Source: Candidatus Contendibacter odensensis
GTDB lineage: Bacteria > Pseudomonadota > Gammaproteobacteria > Competibacterales > Competibacteraceae
Assembly (NCBI GenBank): GCA_002747185.1
Contig: PDTV01000002.1
Span: 1-34,653, forward strand
Length of the DNA stretch: 34,653 nt
Reading direction: 5' to 3'
In this document: piece after piece, positions 17,255-26,563 of the stretch
Layout of the letters: each line of letters opens with the position of its first letter
Numbering within the stretch: the stretch's first letter is position 1
The notes under the pieces: model-generated
The model's input: the letters and a program-made list of their open reading frames with translations, nothing else
The model's database searches: none
What the model was told of the DNA's origin: nothing
Translations under genes and position numbers: made by a program

Positions 17255-18649
17255 CTAATTCCGTCGCCAGATTGTTCCTTGTGGAGTATCTTCCAGCACA
17301 ATTCCGGCATTTTGCAGTACAGTACGAAGCCGGTCGGCTTCAGCCCAGTTTTTAGCCTTGCGTGCAGCGTTACGTTGAACGATGAAGTCGTCAACCTCTG
17401 CATTACTCATATACTGATTGAGCGGATCATCAGGGTTTTCAAGTTGAAGAAAATCATCAGGACCAGTTTGTAATAGACCCAATAATTCGCCTAGTTGCCG
17501 TAAATTTGCGCCTAATCGTGCAGCTTTATCTTGATCTTCGAGCCGTAGCCGGTTTATTTCCCGTGCCAATTCAAATAGTACAGCCAGTGCTTCGGGTGTG
17601 TTGAAATCATCATCCATTGCCTGCCCAAAACGGTTTTGCCAGGTTTCCGTCATGGGTGCAGCAACTACAGGTAAGCCGCGTAGTGCTGTATAAAGCCGGG
17701 TTAATGAAGCTTTAGCGTTTTCCAGGTTGTCATCGGAATAGTTCAGTGGTCCCCGATAATGACTGGATAAAATGAACATGCGTACCACTTCAGGCTGATA
17801 GTGGCGCAGCACTTCACGCACTGTGAAGAAATTGCCCAGCGATTTGGACATTTTCTCATCACGAATCTGCACAAAGCCATTGTGCATCCAGAAATTGGCG
17901 GGGCGATGGTCGTTACTGGCCTCAGATTGTGCAATCTCGTTTTCATGATGAGGAAATTTTAAGTCCATTCCGCCGCCATGAATATCGAAATGGTGGCCCA
18001 AGCAGCGGGTTGACATTGCAGAGCATTCAATATGCCAACCTGGACGGCCATCTCCCCATGGTGATGGCCAGCTGGGTTCATCGGGCTTGGCGGCTTTCCA
18101 AAGGACAAAATCGAGTGGATCGTCTTTGGCATCCTCGACCTCAATTCGAGCGCCGGCACGCAAATCATCCAGTTTTTTATTCGCCAGCCGCCCATACTGC
18201 GGGAAATGGCTAACGTCGTAATAGACATCGCCGTTTTTTCCAACGTAGGCAAAGCCTTTGTGAATCAGTGTTTGAATTATGGCGAGTATATCGTCTATTG
18301 CCTCGGTTGCTCGTGGTTCCTGTGTGGGCGGCAAGATGCCTAATGTTTCTAGATCCTCATGCATGGCGTCGATAAAGCGCATGGTTAATGCTTGGAAGCT
18401 TTCACCATTTTCCTGGGCACGGCGAATGATTTTATCGTCGATATCGGTGATATTGCGGACATAGTTAACCTCATAACCGGTCGCACGTAGCCAACGGAAT
18501 ACGACATCAAATACCACCATTGCCCGGGCATGACCGACATGACAATAGTCGTAAACTGTCATGCCGCACACGTATATTCGTACCTTGCCGGGTTCAATGG
18601 GTATGAAAACTTCCTTTTGACGGTTCAGGCTATTGTAAATCTGCAACAT
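17255..18649 (-). CDS. cysS: Cysteinyl-tRNA synthetase
   Basis: This 464-residue class I synthetase charges tRNA-Cys. The HIGH-type motif is [10 protein letters not shown] (about residues 35-44) and the KMSKS loop is [10 protein letters not shown] (about 266-275). Zinc ligands expected in the family are visible: Cys28 in VCGMTVYDY, the Cys in HIECSAMS, and His/Glu in [13 protein letters not shown]. The C-terminal anticodon-binding region ends [11 protein letters not shown]. It is divergent from ppiA. The five-tRNA cluster follows directly. folD and glnS, often neighbours in Pseudomonas, are absent. Confidence 0.97.
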   Translation of the reverse strand: MLQIYNSLNRQKEVFIPIEPGKVRIYVCGMTVYDYCHVGHARAMVVFDVVFRWLRATGYEVNYVRNITDIDDKIIRRAQENGESFQALTMRFIDAMHEDLETLGILPPTQEPRATEAIDDILAIIQTLIHKGFAYVGKNGDVYYDVSHFPQYGRLANKKLDDLRAGARIEVEDAKDDPLDFVLWKAAKPDEPSWPSPWGDGRPGWHIECSAMSTRCLGHHFDIHGGGMDLKFPHHENEIAQSEASNDHRPANFWMHNGFVQIRDEKMSKSLGNFFTVREVLRHYQPEVVRMFILSSHYRGPLNYSDDNLENAKASLTRLYTALRGLPVVAAPMTETWQNRFGQAMDDDFNTPEALAVLFELAREINRLRLEDQDKAARLGANLRQLGELLGLLQTGPDDFLQLENPDDPLNQYMSNAEVDDFIVQRNAARKAKNWAEADRLRTVLQNAGIVLEDTPQGTIWRRN

Positions 18650-18889
18650 AGGGCGATTCTCTTGAATAAATAACTCAACATTATGAATTTATTAAAATAT
18701 TTTTCCAAAAGGTTATGGCCGGAGAGTGATACATTAGGGTGTGGCCAGAGCATTGGGTTTGGTACAAACCGTGCTGTGATGTGTTGGTCGCCCATGGTAG
18801 CGGAAAGTTTCTGTACCCACCAAATTTGGCAGCGTGTTCATATGCTGGTTATTATGCTCACATCGTATTCACTGAAGGTCGAAGCATTT

Positions 18890-19507
18890 ATGAATAAATT
18901 ACTTTCCTTGGCTTTTGCTGTTGTTTTGAGCGTGACAGGTTCGATGGTACTGGCCGGAACCCTGGTTCGAATGGATACCTCGCTTGGTCCGATAACTATC
19001 GAGCTTGCGGATGATAAGTCACCGTCTACGGTGGAAAATTTCCTCATTTATGCCAGTGAGGGATTTTATGACGGTACGATCTTTCATCGAGTCATCGATA
19101 ATTTCATGATTCAGGGCGGTGGCTTTAATCAGGACTTCCAGAAAAAGCCTGCACGTACTCCAATCAAAAACGAAGCGGACAATGGCTTGAAAAATCTGAG
19201 AGGGACGATTGCTATGGCGCGAACTGCCGATCCGCATTCGGCCACTGCCCAGTTTTTTATCAATGTCAAGGATAATGCGTTTTTAGATTACAAGTCATCT
19301 GACCGTAAAGGCTGGGGGTATACTGTATTTGGCAAGGTGGTTGATGGTATGGATGTGGTTGATAAAATCCGTCAGGTACCGACCGGAAAAGGCGGGGTAG
19401 GCAACCGTTTTAGCGATGTGCCAACTACACCGATTATTATTAAAAATGTCAAAGTGTTACCCGGGGCCGAGGAGTCTGAGGCAGCTAATTTGCAATCCAA
19501 CAGCTAG
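18890..19507 (+). CDS. ppiA: Periplasmic cyclophilin-type peptidyl-prolyl isomerase
   Basis: From ATG 18890 the protein has 205 residues with a signal peptide ([20 protein letters not shown], cleaved near VLAG), placing it in the periplasm. The bacterial cyclophilin core is complete: [35 protein letters not shown] and [18 protein letters not shown]. The active-site Arg (in FHRVI) and the Gln/Phe of the substrate pocket are present. An AAGG motif lies 11 bases before the start. An upstream in-frame start at 18683 would remove the signal-peptide logic and is less likely. It pairs with the cytoplasmic paralogue ppiB eleven bases downstream. Confidence 0.93.
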   Translation: MNKLLSLAFAVVLSVTGSMVLAGTLVRMDTSLGPITIELADDKSPSTVENFLIYASEGFYDGTIFHRVIDNFMIQGGGFNQDFQKKPARTPIKNEADNGLKNLRGTIAMARTADPHSATAQFFINVKDNAFLDYKSSDRKGWGYTVFGKVVDGMDVVDKIRQVPTGKGGVGNRFSDVPTTPIIIKNVKVLPGAEESEAANLQSNS

Positions 19508-19518
19508 TGAGGCATCAC

Positions 19519-20013
19519 ATGGTTAAGTTACAGACTTCGCATGGTGTTATTGGTATCGAACTTGATCCTGAACATGCGCCGAAAACCGTTGAGAATTTTC
19601 TTCGGTATGTTCAGGATGGTTTTTATGATGGTACGTTATTTCATCGGGTTATTTCGGGGTTCATGATTCAGGGTGGAGGCTTTGATCAAAACTTTCAGCA
19701 AAAAGTGACTCATGCACCCATTCAGAATGAAGCCGATAATGGCTTGAAGAATCTGAAAGGGACGATTGCCATGGCACGAACTGCCGATCCGCATTCGGCC
19801 ACTGCCCAGTTTTTTATCAATCATAAAGACAATGATTTTTTGAACTACCAGGCCGCCAACAGCCAGGGTTGGGGGTATTGTGTATTTGGTAAGGTGACTG
19901 AAGGTATGGATGTTGTCGAATCCATCGCGCAGGTGGCGACGGGTAATCGCCTTGGTCATCAAAATGTACCATCAGAGGATATTGTGATTACCAAAGCTGA
20001 AGTGGTTGATTGA
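19519..20013 (+). CDS. ppiB: Cytoplasmic cyclophilin-type peptidyl-prolyl isomerase
   Basis: The 164-residue cyclophilin has no signal peptide. It starts at ATG 19519 after a GAGG motif; a GTG at 19507 overlaps the ppiA stop. Core motifs are [35 protein letters not shown] and [18 protein letters not shown]. It is close to ppiA throughout, with a 45-bp stretch identical in DNA (19220-19264 and 19777-19821), indicating duplication or gene conversion. It is followed by lpxH, a pairing also seen in Pseudomonas. Confidence 0.95.
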   Translation: MVKLQTSHGVIGIELDPEHAPKTVENFLRYVQDGFYDGTLFHRVISGFMIQGGGFDQNFQQKVTHAPIQNEADNGLKNLKGTIAMARTADPHSATAQFFINHKDNDFLNYQAANSQGWGYCVFGKVTEGMDVVESIAQVATGNRLGHQNVPSEDIVITKAEVVD

Positions 20014-20021
20014 TAGTTACT

Positions 20022-20759
20022 ATGGCGACATTGCTGATCTCTGATTTGCATCTTGATGCCGTGTCGCCAACACGCACTGCATTGTTCCTTGATTTTTTAG
20101 CTCGGCGGGCGCGGGATGCCGAGGCGCTTTATATCCTTGGTGATTTGTTTGAGGTGTGGATCGGTGATGACAATCATTCAGAGCCAGGGAAAACCGTGAT
20201 GGCAGCCTTGCGGACGCTGAGCCAGTCCGCCACAGCCTTGTATTTTTTGCATGGTAATCGTGATTTTCTAATTGGCGAGCGGTTCGCAAAAGCCAGCGGC
20301 TGCCGACTGTTACCTGAGAGTATCGTTATCGATCTTTATGGCGAACCGGTTTTATTGATGCACGGTGATACGCTGTGTATTGATGATGTGGCGTACCAGG
20401 CATTCCGTGCCCGGGTGCGAAATCCGGTTTGGCAGGCGCGGGTATTGATGTTGCCGCTGGTATTGCGGCGGATGATGGCAGCGTGGTTGCGACGAAAAAG
20501 TCGGCAAGCGACCCAAAAGAAACCCGTAGAAATCACCGATGTCAATAGTGTTGAAGTGGAACGGGTGATGCGTTCTCATGGTGTTCATCGGCTGATCCAC
20601 GGCCATACCCACCGACCTGCTATTCACCAATGGTCACTCGATGGACGGATAGCCCGGCGGGCGGTGCTGGGTGACTGGCAGGATGAATGCGGCAGTGTGC
20701 TTTGTTGTGATCAAGGTGGCTGGCGATTAGAACCGTTTTGTTGGTGGTGGGCGAAATGA
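20022..20759 (+). CDS. lpxH: UDP-2,3-diacylglucosamine pyrophosphatase (lipid A synthesis)
   Basis: The 245-residue calcineurin-like phosphoesterase cleaves UDP-2,3-diacylglucosamine to lipid X, the fourth committed step of lipid A synthesis. Metal-binding motifs occur in order: DLHLD (about 7-11), GDLFEVWIGDD (about 40-50), GNRDF, HGD and HGHTHRP near the C-terminus. ATG 20022 lies eight bases after the ppiB stop; a TTG at 20010 is a weaker alternative. Its stop overlaps the next start as ATGA, so the downstream DUF1249 gene is translationally coupled. Confidence 0.95.
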   Translation: MATLLISDLHLDAVSPTRTALFLDFLARRARDAEALYILGDLFEVWIGDDNHSEPGKTVMAALRTLSQSATALYFLHGNRDFLIGERFAKASGCRLLPESIVIDLYGEPVLLMHGDTLCIDDVAYQAFRARVRNPVWQARVLMLPLVLRRMMAAWLRRKSRQATQKKPVEITDVNSVEVERVMRSHGVHRLIHGHTHRPAIHQWSLDGRIARRAVLGDWQDECGSVLCCDQGGWRLEPFCWWWAK

Positions 20760-21208
20760 TTTTACTGCACGCCAATCGCTATCGGGACCTTGCACATGAT
20801 ATTCCCGGCACGTTTCCATCGTTAATGGATCTGTATGAGCGTAATTATATTAATATGCGCCGATTGCTGCCCATTATGCCGACAGATCCGGTCACGCTTG
20901 TTTCTTCTGTGCCTGAGGCGTTGAATCTGTACTTGCAGTTTATTGAACGCTTTCCTTATACCAGTGAACTTATTCTGACCTATCAATTTGAGCAGGGTGT
21001 TACAAAGCGTGCGGAACCCAATTTACGTATCCGTATTTATCACGATGCCCGCCAGGCCGAGGTCATGACGGCACAGCGCAGATATCCGGCTAACGGAAAG
21101 GAGAGTGTTCTGCAAAATGGTTCACTTTATGCGCGATGGCAAACAAATCGCTTTCTTTATAAATGGTTAAGTTATTGTCTGCATCAAGGCCATCATTTCG
21201 GTGACTAG
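20756..21208 (+). CDS. DUF1249 family protein (YqiB-like)
   Basis: The 150-residue cytoplasmic protein resembles the DUF1249/YqiB family. Landmarks are a Leu-rich start, MDLYERNYINMRRLLP, a central beta region with LNLYLQFIERFPYTSELIL, RIRIYHDARQAEVM, and a C-terminal FLYKWLSYCLHQGH. The family has no established biochemical role. In other gammaproteobacteria it usually sits next to a phosphodiesterase (cpdA in E. coli); here it is coupled by a four-base overlap to lpxH, a phosphoesterase of the same fold. That recurrent association is the only functional hint. Confidence 0.85.
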   Translation: MILLHANRYRDLAHDIPGTFPSLMDLYERNYINMRRLLPIMPTDPVTLVSSVPEALNLYLQFIERFPYTSELILTYQFEQGVTKRAEPNLRIRIYHDARQAEVMTAQRRYPANGKESVLQNGSLYARWQTNRFLYKWLSYCLHQGHHFGD

Positions 21209-21605
21209 TCCTTAAAGGCGGGCAATAAGAAATATGAGATCGATTGGTAGAATTTGTTAATCTATCCAATCGATTAGTTAGCGCTAAATAACTTTATTTT
21301 ATAAATCAATGTTACCCAGAATGAACTATCCGTTTATTCGTAGCCGCAGCATTATATGATCTGGATATAATAAAATAGGGATATGTTTAATAAAATGCTC
21401 TAAAGTGAAGATTATAAGGTTTTTTTAGCTGTAGCAGAGGTTAGATACCTCTCTATATGGTTTTTTGTTTGTAATGTTTATTTGGCTGAATTAGTTGACT
21501 AACTAAATGGGTTATTATAGGTTTTCAGTTGAATAGCGGGGTTTAAATTTAAGTACCATATGCTCTATCTACCATGATCTCTACCGCAGCTGCAGGATTA
21601 ATGCT
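21209..21605. other. AT-rich intergenic region upstream of iscR
   Basis: No gene is seen in these 397 bases. They hold a 9-bp perfect inverted repeat (ATCGATTGG 21239-21247 with CCAATCGAT 21266-21274). A weak terminator-like hairpin (AGAGGT 21436-21441 with ACCTCT 21447-21452) is followed by a T run at 21461-21466, and the iscR promoter/operator lies near 21491-21523. Confidence 0.6.
21491..21515 (+). promoter_or_regulatory. Probable IscR type 1 site overlapping the iscR promoter
   Basis: The 25-bp segment begins TTAGTTGACTAACTAAATGG and ends GTTAT. It resembles the type 1 [2Fe-2S]-IscR operator that overlaps -35 boxes of isc promoters. A -35 TTGACT (21495-21500) lies inside, with a plausible -10 around 21516-21523. 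Autorepression by holo-IscR is inferred from the family. Confidence 0.55.
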
Positions 21606-22103
21606 ATGAAATTATCTACCAAGGGTCGTTATGCAGTGACTGCTATGATACATCTATCGATCCATGACCGGTTTGGCCCTGTTACGCTATCTGAAATTTC
21701 CCAGTGTCAAGGAATCTCGCTCTCTTACCTGGAGCAGCTCTTCGCCAAGCTTCGTAAATATGGACTCGTTGAAGGTGTCCGCGGGCCTGGTGGCGGTTAT
21801 AGGCTGGCGCGTGAGCCAGAGCAGGTTACTATAGCCGATATTATTAGTGCCGTTGATGAACGACTGGATGCGACCCGTTGTTCGGGCAACAAGAATTGCC
21901 AGGAAGGCCAGCGTTGTTTAACCCATGAGCTATGGGCAGATCTTAGCCAGCAGATTTTTTCCTTTCTGGAAGGTATTACGTTGGCGCAGTTCGTCAAGCG
22001 CCCTGATATTTGTGAAATTGTACATCGTCAGGGTCATTCGCGTCGGCGTGAACGCGTCACCGGGCAGCTTGATAATCCCAATACCAGCACCAATGCCGCG
22101 TAG
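21606..22103 (+). CDS. iscR: Fe-S cluster assembly transcriptional regulator IscR
   Basis: The 165-residue Rrf2-family regulator has an N-terminal winged helix (MKLSTKGRYAVTAMIHL and onward, with recognition region SLSYLEQLFAKLRKYGLVEG). The cluster-binding residues are intact: Cys92, Cys98, Cys104 and the following His107 in RCLTHELW. It represses isc genes when it carries a [2Fe-2S] cluster. It is followed 20 bp later by iscS, as in isc operons. The C-terminal tail after residue 140 is a Ser/Arg/Asn-rich extension of no known role. Confidence 0.95.
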   Translation: MKLSTKGRYAVTAMIHLSIHDRFGPVTLSEISQCQGISLSYLEQLFAKLRKYGLVEGVRGPGGGYRLAREPEQVTIADIISAVDERLDATRCSGNKNCQEGQRCLTHELWADLSQQIFSFLEGITLAQFVKRPDICEIVHRQGHSRRRERVTGQLDNPNTSTNAA

Positions 22104-22123
22104 ACATTCAGTACTATGACACA

Positions 22124-23344
22124 ATGCCCGTCTCGATCTATCTGGATTATGCGGCGACCACACCTATGGATTCGCGGGTTGCCGCGTGCCTGGGGCAATA
22201 CCTGGCCTGTGAGGGTCAGTTCGGAAATCCTTCGTCATCGACTCACGTTTTTGGACGATCTGCAGCGCAGGCTGTCGCAACTGCCCGTGAGCAGGTTGCC
22301 GCTCTCCTTCACGCCGATTCCCGCGAAATTATCTGGACTTCTGGTGCAACAGAGGCTAACAATCTTGCTCTGCAAGGTGTAATGAAAGCCTATGCACGTC
22401 AGGGTCGCCATCTTGTTACGGCCAAAACCGAGCATAAAGCAATACTTGATGTGTGTCGTCAACTGGAACGTGAAGGGTGCAGGGTCACCTGGCTCAATCC
22501 CGAGCAGGATGGACTCATTCCACCCGAACAAGTCGCTGCGGCGCTGCAATCTGATACCGTTTTGGTTTCGTTAATGCACGTGAATAACGAAACCGGTGTT
22601 ATTCAGGATCTGGCCACTATTAGTGCGTTGACGCGTGAACGAGGTGTATTGCTGCATGTGGATGCTGCGCAGAGTGCAGGAAAATTACCAATTGATACCA
22701 GTACCTTGCCGGCAGATTTAATCAGCCTCAGCGCACACAAGTTTTATGGCCCTAAAGGTATTGGTGCGTTATACGTTCGCCAGCATCCTCGTCAGGTTCG
22801 TCTGGAGCCGTTAATGTTTGGCGGTGGCCAGGAAAGGGGGCTGCGCGCAGGCACGTTGCCGACTCACCAGATTGTGGCAATGGGAGAAGCCTGTCGTATT
22901 GCGGCTATGGAGATGGAGGCCGAACAGCAGCGTATTCGAAGCTTGCGTGATGGTTTGTGGCAGGCACTCTCTGAGCTGGGCCATGTGACATTAAACGGCC
23001 ACACCGAATACCATGTTGCTGGCATTCTCAATGTTGGTTTTAATGGTATTGCTGCTGAAGCCTTATTAAGTGCTGTCCCGGAAATTGCCGTCTCTACCGG
23101 TTCTGCCTGTACTTCTGCAGGAAATGGGCCTTCGCATGTATTGCAGGCGATGGGAAGAGACGAGTTTCAGGCACGTAGCGCAGTTCGGTTTAGTTTGGGA
23201 CGATTTACGACGGCCGAAGAAATGGATCATACGGCTTGTATGATCGGCATTGCAGTTAAACGATTGCGTAAATTGTCCCCGTTATGGGGATTACAGCAGC
23301 GCGGTTTGACGACCGATGTCGTGGACTGGGCGGCACTGCCGTAA
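22124..23344 (+). CDS. iscS: Cysteine desulfurase IscS
   Basis: This 406-residue PLP enzyme removes sulfur from cysteine for Fe-S clusters, tRNA thiolation and cofactors. The PLP lysine is Lys206 in SLSAHKFYGPKGIGAL, the PLP-contact His is His104 in TEHK, and the mobile catalytic Cys is Cys329 in STGSACTSAG. The C-terminal SPLW-(x)n-VDWAALP resembles the IscU-binding tail of IscS. Start ATG 22124 gives the family N-terminus IYLDYAATTP. It forms a pair with iscR, but iscU, iscA, hscB, hscA and fdx do not follow; a PNPOx-like gene does. Confidence 0.95.
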   Translation: MPVSIYLDYAATTPMDSRVAACLGQYLACEGQFGNPSSSTHVFGRSAAQAVATAREQVAALLHADSREIIWTSGATEANNLALQGVMKAYARQGRHLVTAKTEHKAILDVCRQLEREGCRVTWLNPEQDGLIPPEQVAAALQSDTVLVSLMHVNNETGVIQDLATISALTRERGVLLHVDAAQSAGKLPIDTSTLPADLISLSAHKFYGPKGIGALYVRQHPRQVRLEPLMFGGGQERGLRAGTLPTHQIVAMGEACRIAAMEMEAEQQRIRSLRDGLWQALSELGHVTLNGHTEYHVAGILNVGFNGIAAEALLSAVPEIAVSTGSACTSAGNGPSHVLQAMGRDEFQARSAVRFSLGRFTTAEEMDHTACMIGIAVKRLRKLSPLWGLQQRGLTTDVVDWAALP

Positions 23345-23365
23345 TCACAATGAATACAGCACGCT

Positions 23366-23848
23366 ATGAATACTCAAGAACAACAGCTTCTACTCAACTT
23401 GGTTCGCCAACATCGCTGGGCGGCACTGGCGACGTGCAGTGTGCATCAACCGGAAGCTTCCTGGGTGGCTTATGTACTCTCGCCTGATGCAGGCAGCTTT
23501 CTTTTTCATCTGAGCACCTTGGCCTTGCATACCCGCAATTTGCTGGAAAACCCCTACGCCAGTTTGGCGATTAGTGAAAGCGATCCTGGTCATGCGGACC
23601 CGCAAACGTTGGCGCGAGTGTCAATTCAGGGTAAGGTGGCGGCCATTGGGTCGGATAGCGCCGATTATATCGATGCGGTTCATTGCTATCAGCAACGCTT
23701 GCCTGATGCGGCGTTACGTTTTCAATTCAGTGATTTTCTCTTATTGCGTTTTGTGCCGGCTCGCGTTCGGTTTGTTGGCGGTTTTGCCCGTGCCTATAAT
23801 CTGGATGCTATCCAGTTCCAGAAAATACTCAATGCACCAGCTGATTGA
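23366..23848 (+). CDS. Pyridoxamine-5'-phosphate-oxidase-like flavin/heme-binding protein
   Basis: The 160-residue protein has the split-barrel PNPOx fold. Motifs are RQHRWAALATCSVHQPEASW, then FLFHLSTLALHTRNLLENPY and ASLAISESDPGHADPQTLAR, and C-terminal RFVPARVRFVGGFARAYNLD. The pattern, including the DPQTLARVSIQG strand and the GGFARA end, resembles HugZ-type heme-degrading or pyridoxamine oxidase-related proteins. The substrate is not determinable here. It begins 21 bp after iscS, suggesting co-transcription and a possible link to PLP or iron metabolism. Its 3' end overlaps the convergent gspF by 20 bp. Confidence 0.8.
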   Translation: MNTQEQQLLLNLVRQHRWAALATCSVHQPEASWVAYVLSPDAGSFLFHLSTLALHTRNLLENPYASLAISESDPGHADPQTLARVSIQGKVAAIGSDSADYIDAVHCYQQRLPDAALRFQFSDFLLLRFVPARVRFVGGFARAYNLDAIQFQKILNAPAD

Positions 23849-25043
23849 GGTCGAAAATCGGTAGCAATATGGCCAAGACAATTATCAGTACCACACCGCC
23901 CATCAATAAAATCAGGACGGGTTCAAAAATGCCCAATAATGCTGCAATTAGCGTTTCCGTTTCACGTTCTTGCTGAACGGCAGCACGTTCCAGCATGGCC
24001 TCTAGCCGCCCACTCGACTCGCCGCTGGCAATCAGCTGTATCGTCATTGGTGGAAAGTAGCCGCTGGCGCTAATGGCCTTGTGCAGGCTTGTGCCTTCCT
24101 TGACCCGCACGGCTGCCTGCTCCACAGCCTCGCGCATCGGCAAGTTACTCAGTACCTGGGCTGAAATCCGTAATGCCTCCAAAACCGGCACACCACTGGC
24201 GGTCAATATACTGAATGTACGAGAAAAACGAGCGGTGTTGGCGCCACGTGTCAAGCGTGCAATCAGTGGCAGGCGTAGCAGCAGACGGTGGACATGTCGT
24301 CGAAAACTGATTCGTCGCAGGGCATAGAACCAGGCGGCTATGCTCGCAGTCAGTCCCAATACAAGCAGTCCACCCTGTTGTTGCAAGAAGGTGCTGACTG
24401 CGATTAAACCACGGGTCAGCGCGGGTAGTTGCTGATTTAAACTATTGAAAACCTGCACGACCTGTGGCACGACATAGGCCAGCAGGCCGGCCACGATCAA
24501 AATGGCAACACCAGTCAATAGCGTTGGATAAAACAGGGCAAGTCCTATCTTTTGGCGCATCTGTTGCCGTGCTTCGGTGTAATCAGCCAGTCGCTCAAAA
24601 ACGATATCCAGGTGTCCTGATTGTTCGCCGGTCGCAACTGTTGCCCGATACAGTTCAGGAAATACCCGGGGAAAGTCACTCAGCGCTGTCGCCAGGGTAT
24701 GACCTTCCAATACCCGTGCCCTTACCGCCAGCAACAAGCCGCTCAAGCGCGTTCGCTCGGCTTGCCGGGCGACTGTGCCCAGCGCCTCTTCCAGGGGTAG
24801 GCCGGAGCCCACCAGTGTGGCCAGTTGTCGGGTAATGAGCGCGAGCTCGGTTGGATTGACATGTGTACGCTGCCACCATGGATGCCCTTGGCTGCGTTCA
24901 TGACGGCTGATCTCTTCAACCCCTAATGGACTTAATCCCTGCTCACGTAATGCCTGGCGCGCCAACCTTGGAGTATCGGCCTCAATCAAGCCTTTACATT
25001 GGCGGCTTTTGGTATCTAGCGCCGTGTACCGGAAAGCTGGCAT
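23829..25043 (-). CDS. gspF: Type II secretion inner-membrane platform protein GspF
   Basis: The 404-residue polytopic protein has two tandem T2SF domains. The first begins around residue 68 (LALITRQLATLVGSGLPLEE) and the second around 270 (RFSRTFSILTASGVPVLEAL). Three membrane helices are visible: about 168-192, 220-240, and the C-terminal GIFEPVLILLMGGVVLIIVL. GspF contacts the GspE ATPase and organises pseudopilus assembly. Its ATG shares one base with the gspE stop, so the two are coupled. It is the last gene of the cluster here; no gspG-N follow. Confidence 0.95.
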   Translation of the reverse strand: MPAFRYTALDTKSRQCKGLIEADTPRLARQALREQGLSPLGVEEISRHERSQGHPWWQRTHVNPTELALITRQLATLVGSGLPLEEALGTVARQAERTRLSGLLLAVRARVLEGHTLATALSDFPRVFPELYRATVATGEQSGHLDIVFERLADYTEARQQMRQKIGLALFYPTLLTGVAILIVAGLLAYVVPQVVQVFNSLNQQLPALTRGLIAVSTFLQQQGGLLVLGLTASIAAWFYALRRISFRRHVHRLLLRLPLIARLTRGANTARFSRTFSILTASGVPVLEALRISAQVLSNLPMREAVEQAAVRVKEGTSLHKAISASGYFPPMTIQLIASGESSGRLEAMLERAAVQQERETETLIAALLGIFEPVLILLMGGVVLIIVLAILLPIFDLNQLVH

Positions 25044-26563
25044 TAATCTTCCCGTGTTGCCCGCACCAGTTCTGCGAGCGCGGTGTCACCGGCTAGAACG
25101 CGTCTGCGGCCATCATTACGGATGCTTGAGCTGAAACAGCGGGCGTGGCGCTCTAAGTTCTGCTCACCGCTACCTTCATGAATCAGGGTTTGCATGACTT
25201 CATCAATGCTTACCAATTCAAAAATACCCGTCCGTCCCCGATAACCGGACTGGTTACAGTATTTACAGCCGGTTGGCAGATAGAGAGTAGGTGCAGTATC
25301 CGGGTCAATACCGAGCACATTACAATCTGCCGGGGTTGCCTGATAGGCTTGTTTGCACTGTGGGCAGAGTTGTCGCACGAGTCGCTGCGCGAGCACACCA
25401 ATTAACGATGAAGAGAGCAGAAAAGGTTCAACGCCCATGTCACGCAGACGAGTAATCGCACCAACGGCACTATTGGTATGTAACGTTGATAGCACTAAAT
25501 GGCCGGTTAATGATGCCTGTACAGCAATTTCAGCCGTTTCCAGATCACGAATTTCGCCAACCATAACGACGTCGGGATCTTGGCGTAAGATAGCACGCAA
25601 GCCGCGTGCAAACGTCATATTTACTTTGGGATTGACCTGGGTCTGGCTGACCCCATCAAGGTAATACTCGATGGGGTCTTCAACGGTCATAATGTTACAC
25701 TTGCGGTCATTGAGCTGGGTCAAGCCCGCATAGAGCGTGGTGGTTTTGCCGGAACCGGTGGGGCCGGTGACGAGCAAAATACCATGTGGGCGGTAGATCA
25801 GCTTCAGTAAACGCTGTTCATCGCCGGCTTCCATGCCGAGGTGTTGCAGATCCAGTCGCCCTTCACGTTTGTCGAGTAATCGCAACACCACACGTTCGCC
25901 GTGGCCTGTTGGTAGTGTAGAAACCCGAACATCGACCGGTCTGCCAGCGACCTTTAGCGAAATGCGGCCATCTTGCGGTAGGCGCTTTTCAGCAATGTCG
26001 AGGTGTGCCATAACCTTAACGCGGGAGGTCAGCAAGGGCGCTAGTGCGCGTGGCGGCTGCACGGCTTCACGCAGGATGCCGTCTACCCGAAATCGTACCC
26101 GCAAACGGTTTTCGAAAGATTCAATGTGAATGTCCGAAGCATTTTCCTTGATCGCCTCAGTGAGCAGAGCATTAATCAGCCGAATAATCGGCGCATCGTC
26201 AGCACTTTCCAGTAAATCCTCTGGCTCTGGCAGATTTTGTGCGACCTGTCTAAGGTCAACATCCTCACCAAGATCCTCCATCATCCGTGCTGCCCCGTTG
26301 CTATCACCTTCATAAGTGTCCTGCAACAGCCGTTCAAATTGATCGCCAGGGATCATGACAGGATGCAATGACCTGTGCAGATAACGGCGTGCTTCAATCA
26401 GTGCGTGTGGCTTGATATCTGCGCGACAGGTGACCGTAACGATATGATCATCCTGCTCGGCCACTAAAATACCGTGTCGCTTGGCAAAGGCGTAAGGTAA
26501 CTGTTGGATTGATGTGGTGCTGGATGTGTTATCAGCCGTCGGTGGGGTTAACTCGTCATTCAT
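25043..26563 (-). CDS. gspE: Type II secretion ATPase GspE
   Basis: The 506-residue cytoplasmic hexameric ATPase powers pseudopilus extension. The N-terminal domain (residues 1-100) binds GspL in the family. The catalytic core has Walker [11 protein letters not shown] from residue 267, the Asp box ([13 protein letters not shown]), Walker B ([12 protein letters not shown]) and the His box ([14 protein letters not shown]). The zinc module is complete with LCPQCKQ and [13 protein letters not shown]. The start overlaps the gspD stop as ATGA. Gene order C-D-E-F matches T2SS operons. Confidence 0.96.
   Translation of the reverse strand: MNDELTPPTADNTSSTTSIQQLPYAFAKRHGILVAEQDDHIVTVTCRADIKPHALIEARRYLHRSLHPVMIPGDQFERLLQDTYEGDSNGAARMMEDLGEDVDLRQVAQNLPEPEDLLESADDAPIIRLINALLTEAIKENASDIHIESFENRLRVRFRVDGILREAVQPPRALAPLLTSRVKVMAHLDIAEKRLPQDGRISLKVAGRPVDVRVSTLPTGHGERVVLRLLDKREGRLDLQHLGMEAGDEQRLLKLIYRPHGILLVTGPTGSGKTTTLYAGLTQLNDRKCNIMTVEDPIEYYLDGVSQTQVNPKVNMTFARGLRAILRQDPDVVMVGEIRDLETAEIAVQASLTGHLVLSTLHTNSAVGAITRLRDMGVEPFLLSSSLIGVLAQRLVRQLCPQCKQAYQATPADCNVLGIDPDTAPTLYLPTGCKYCNQSGYRGRTGIFELVSIDEVMQTLIHEGSGEQNLERHARCFSSSIRNDGRRRVLAGDTALAELVRATRED

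Noticed and set aside
18683..18889. Upstream extension of ppiA to 18683
   Set aside because: The internal ATG 18890 gives a canonical signal peptide and has a nearby AAGG motif; the extension has no family match.
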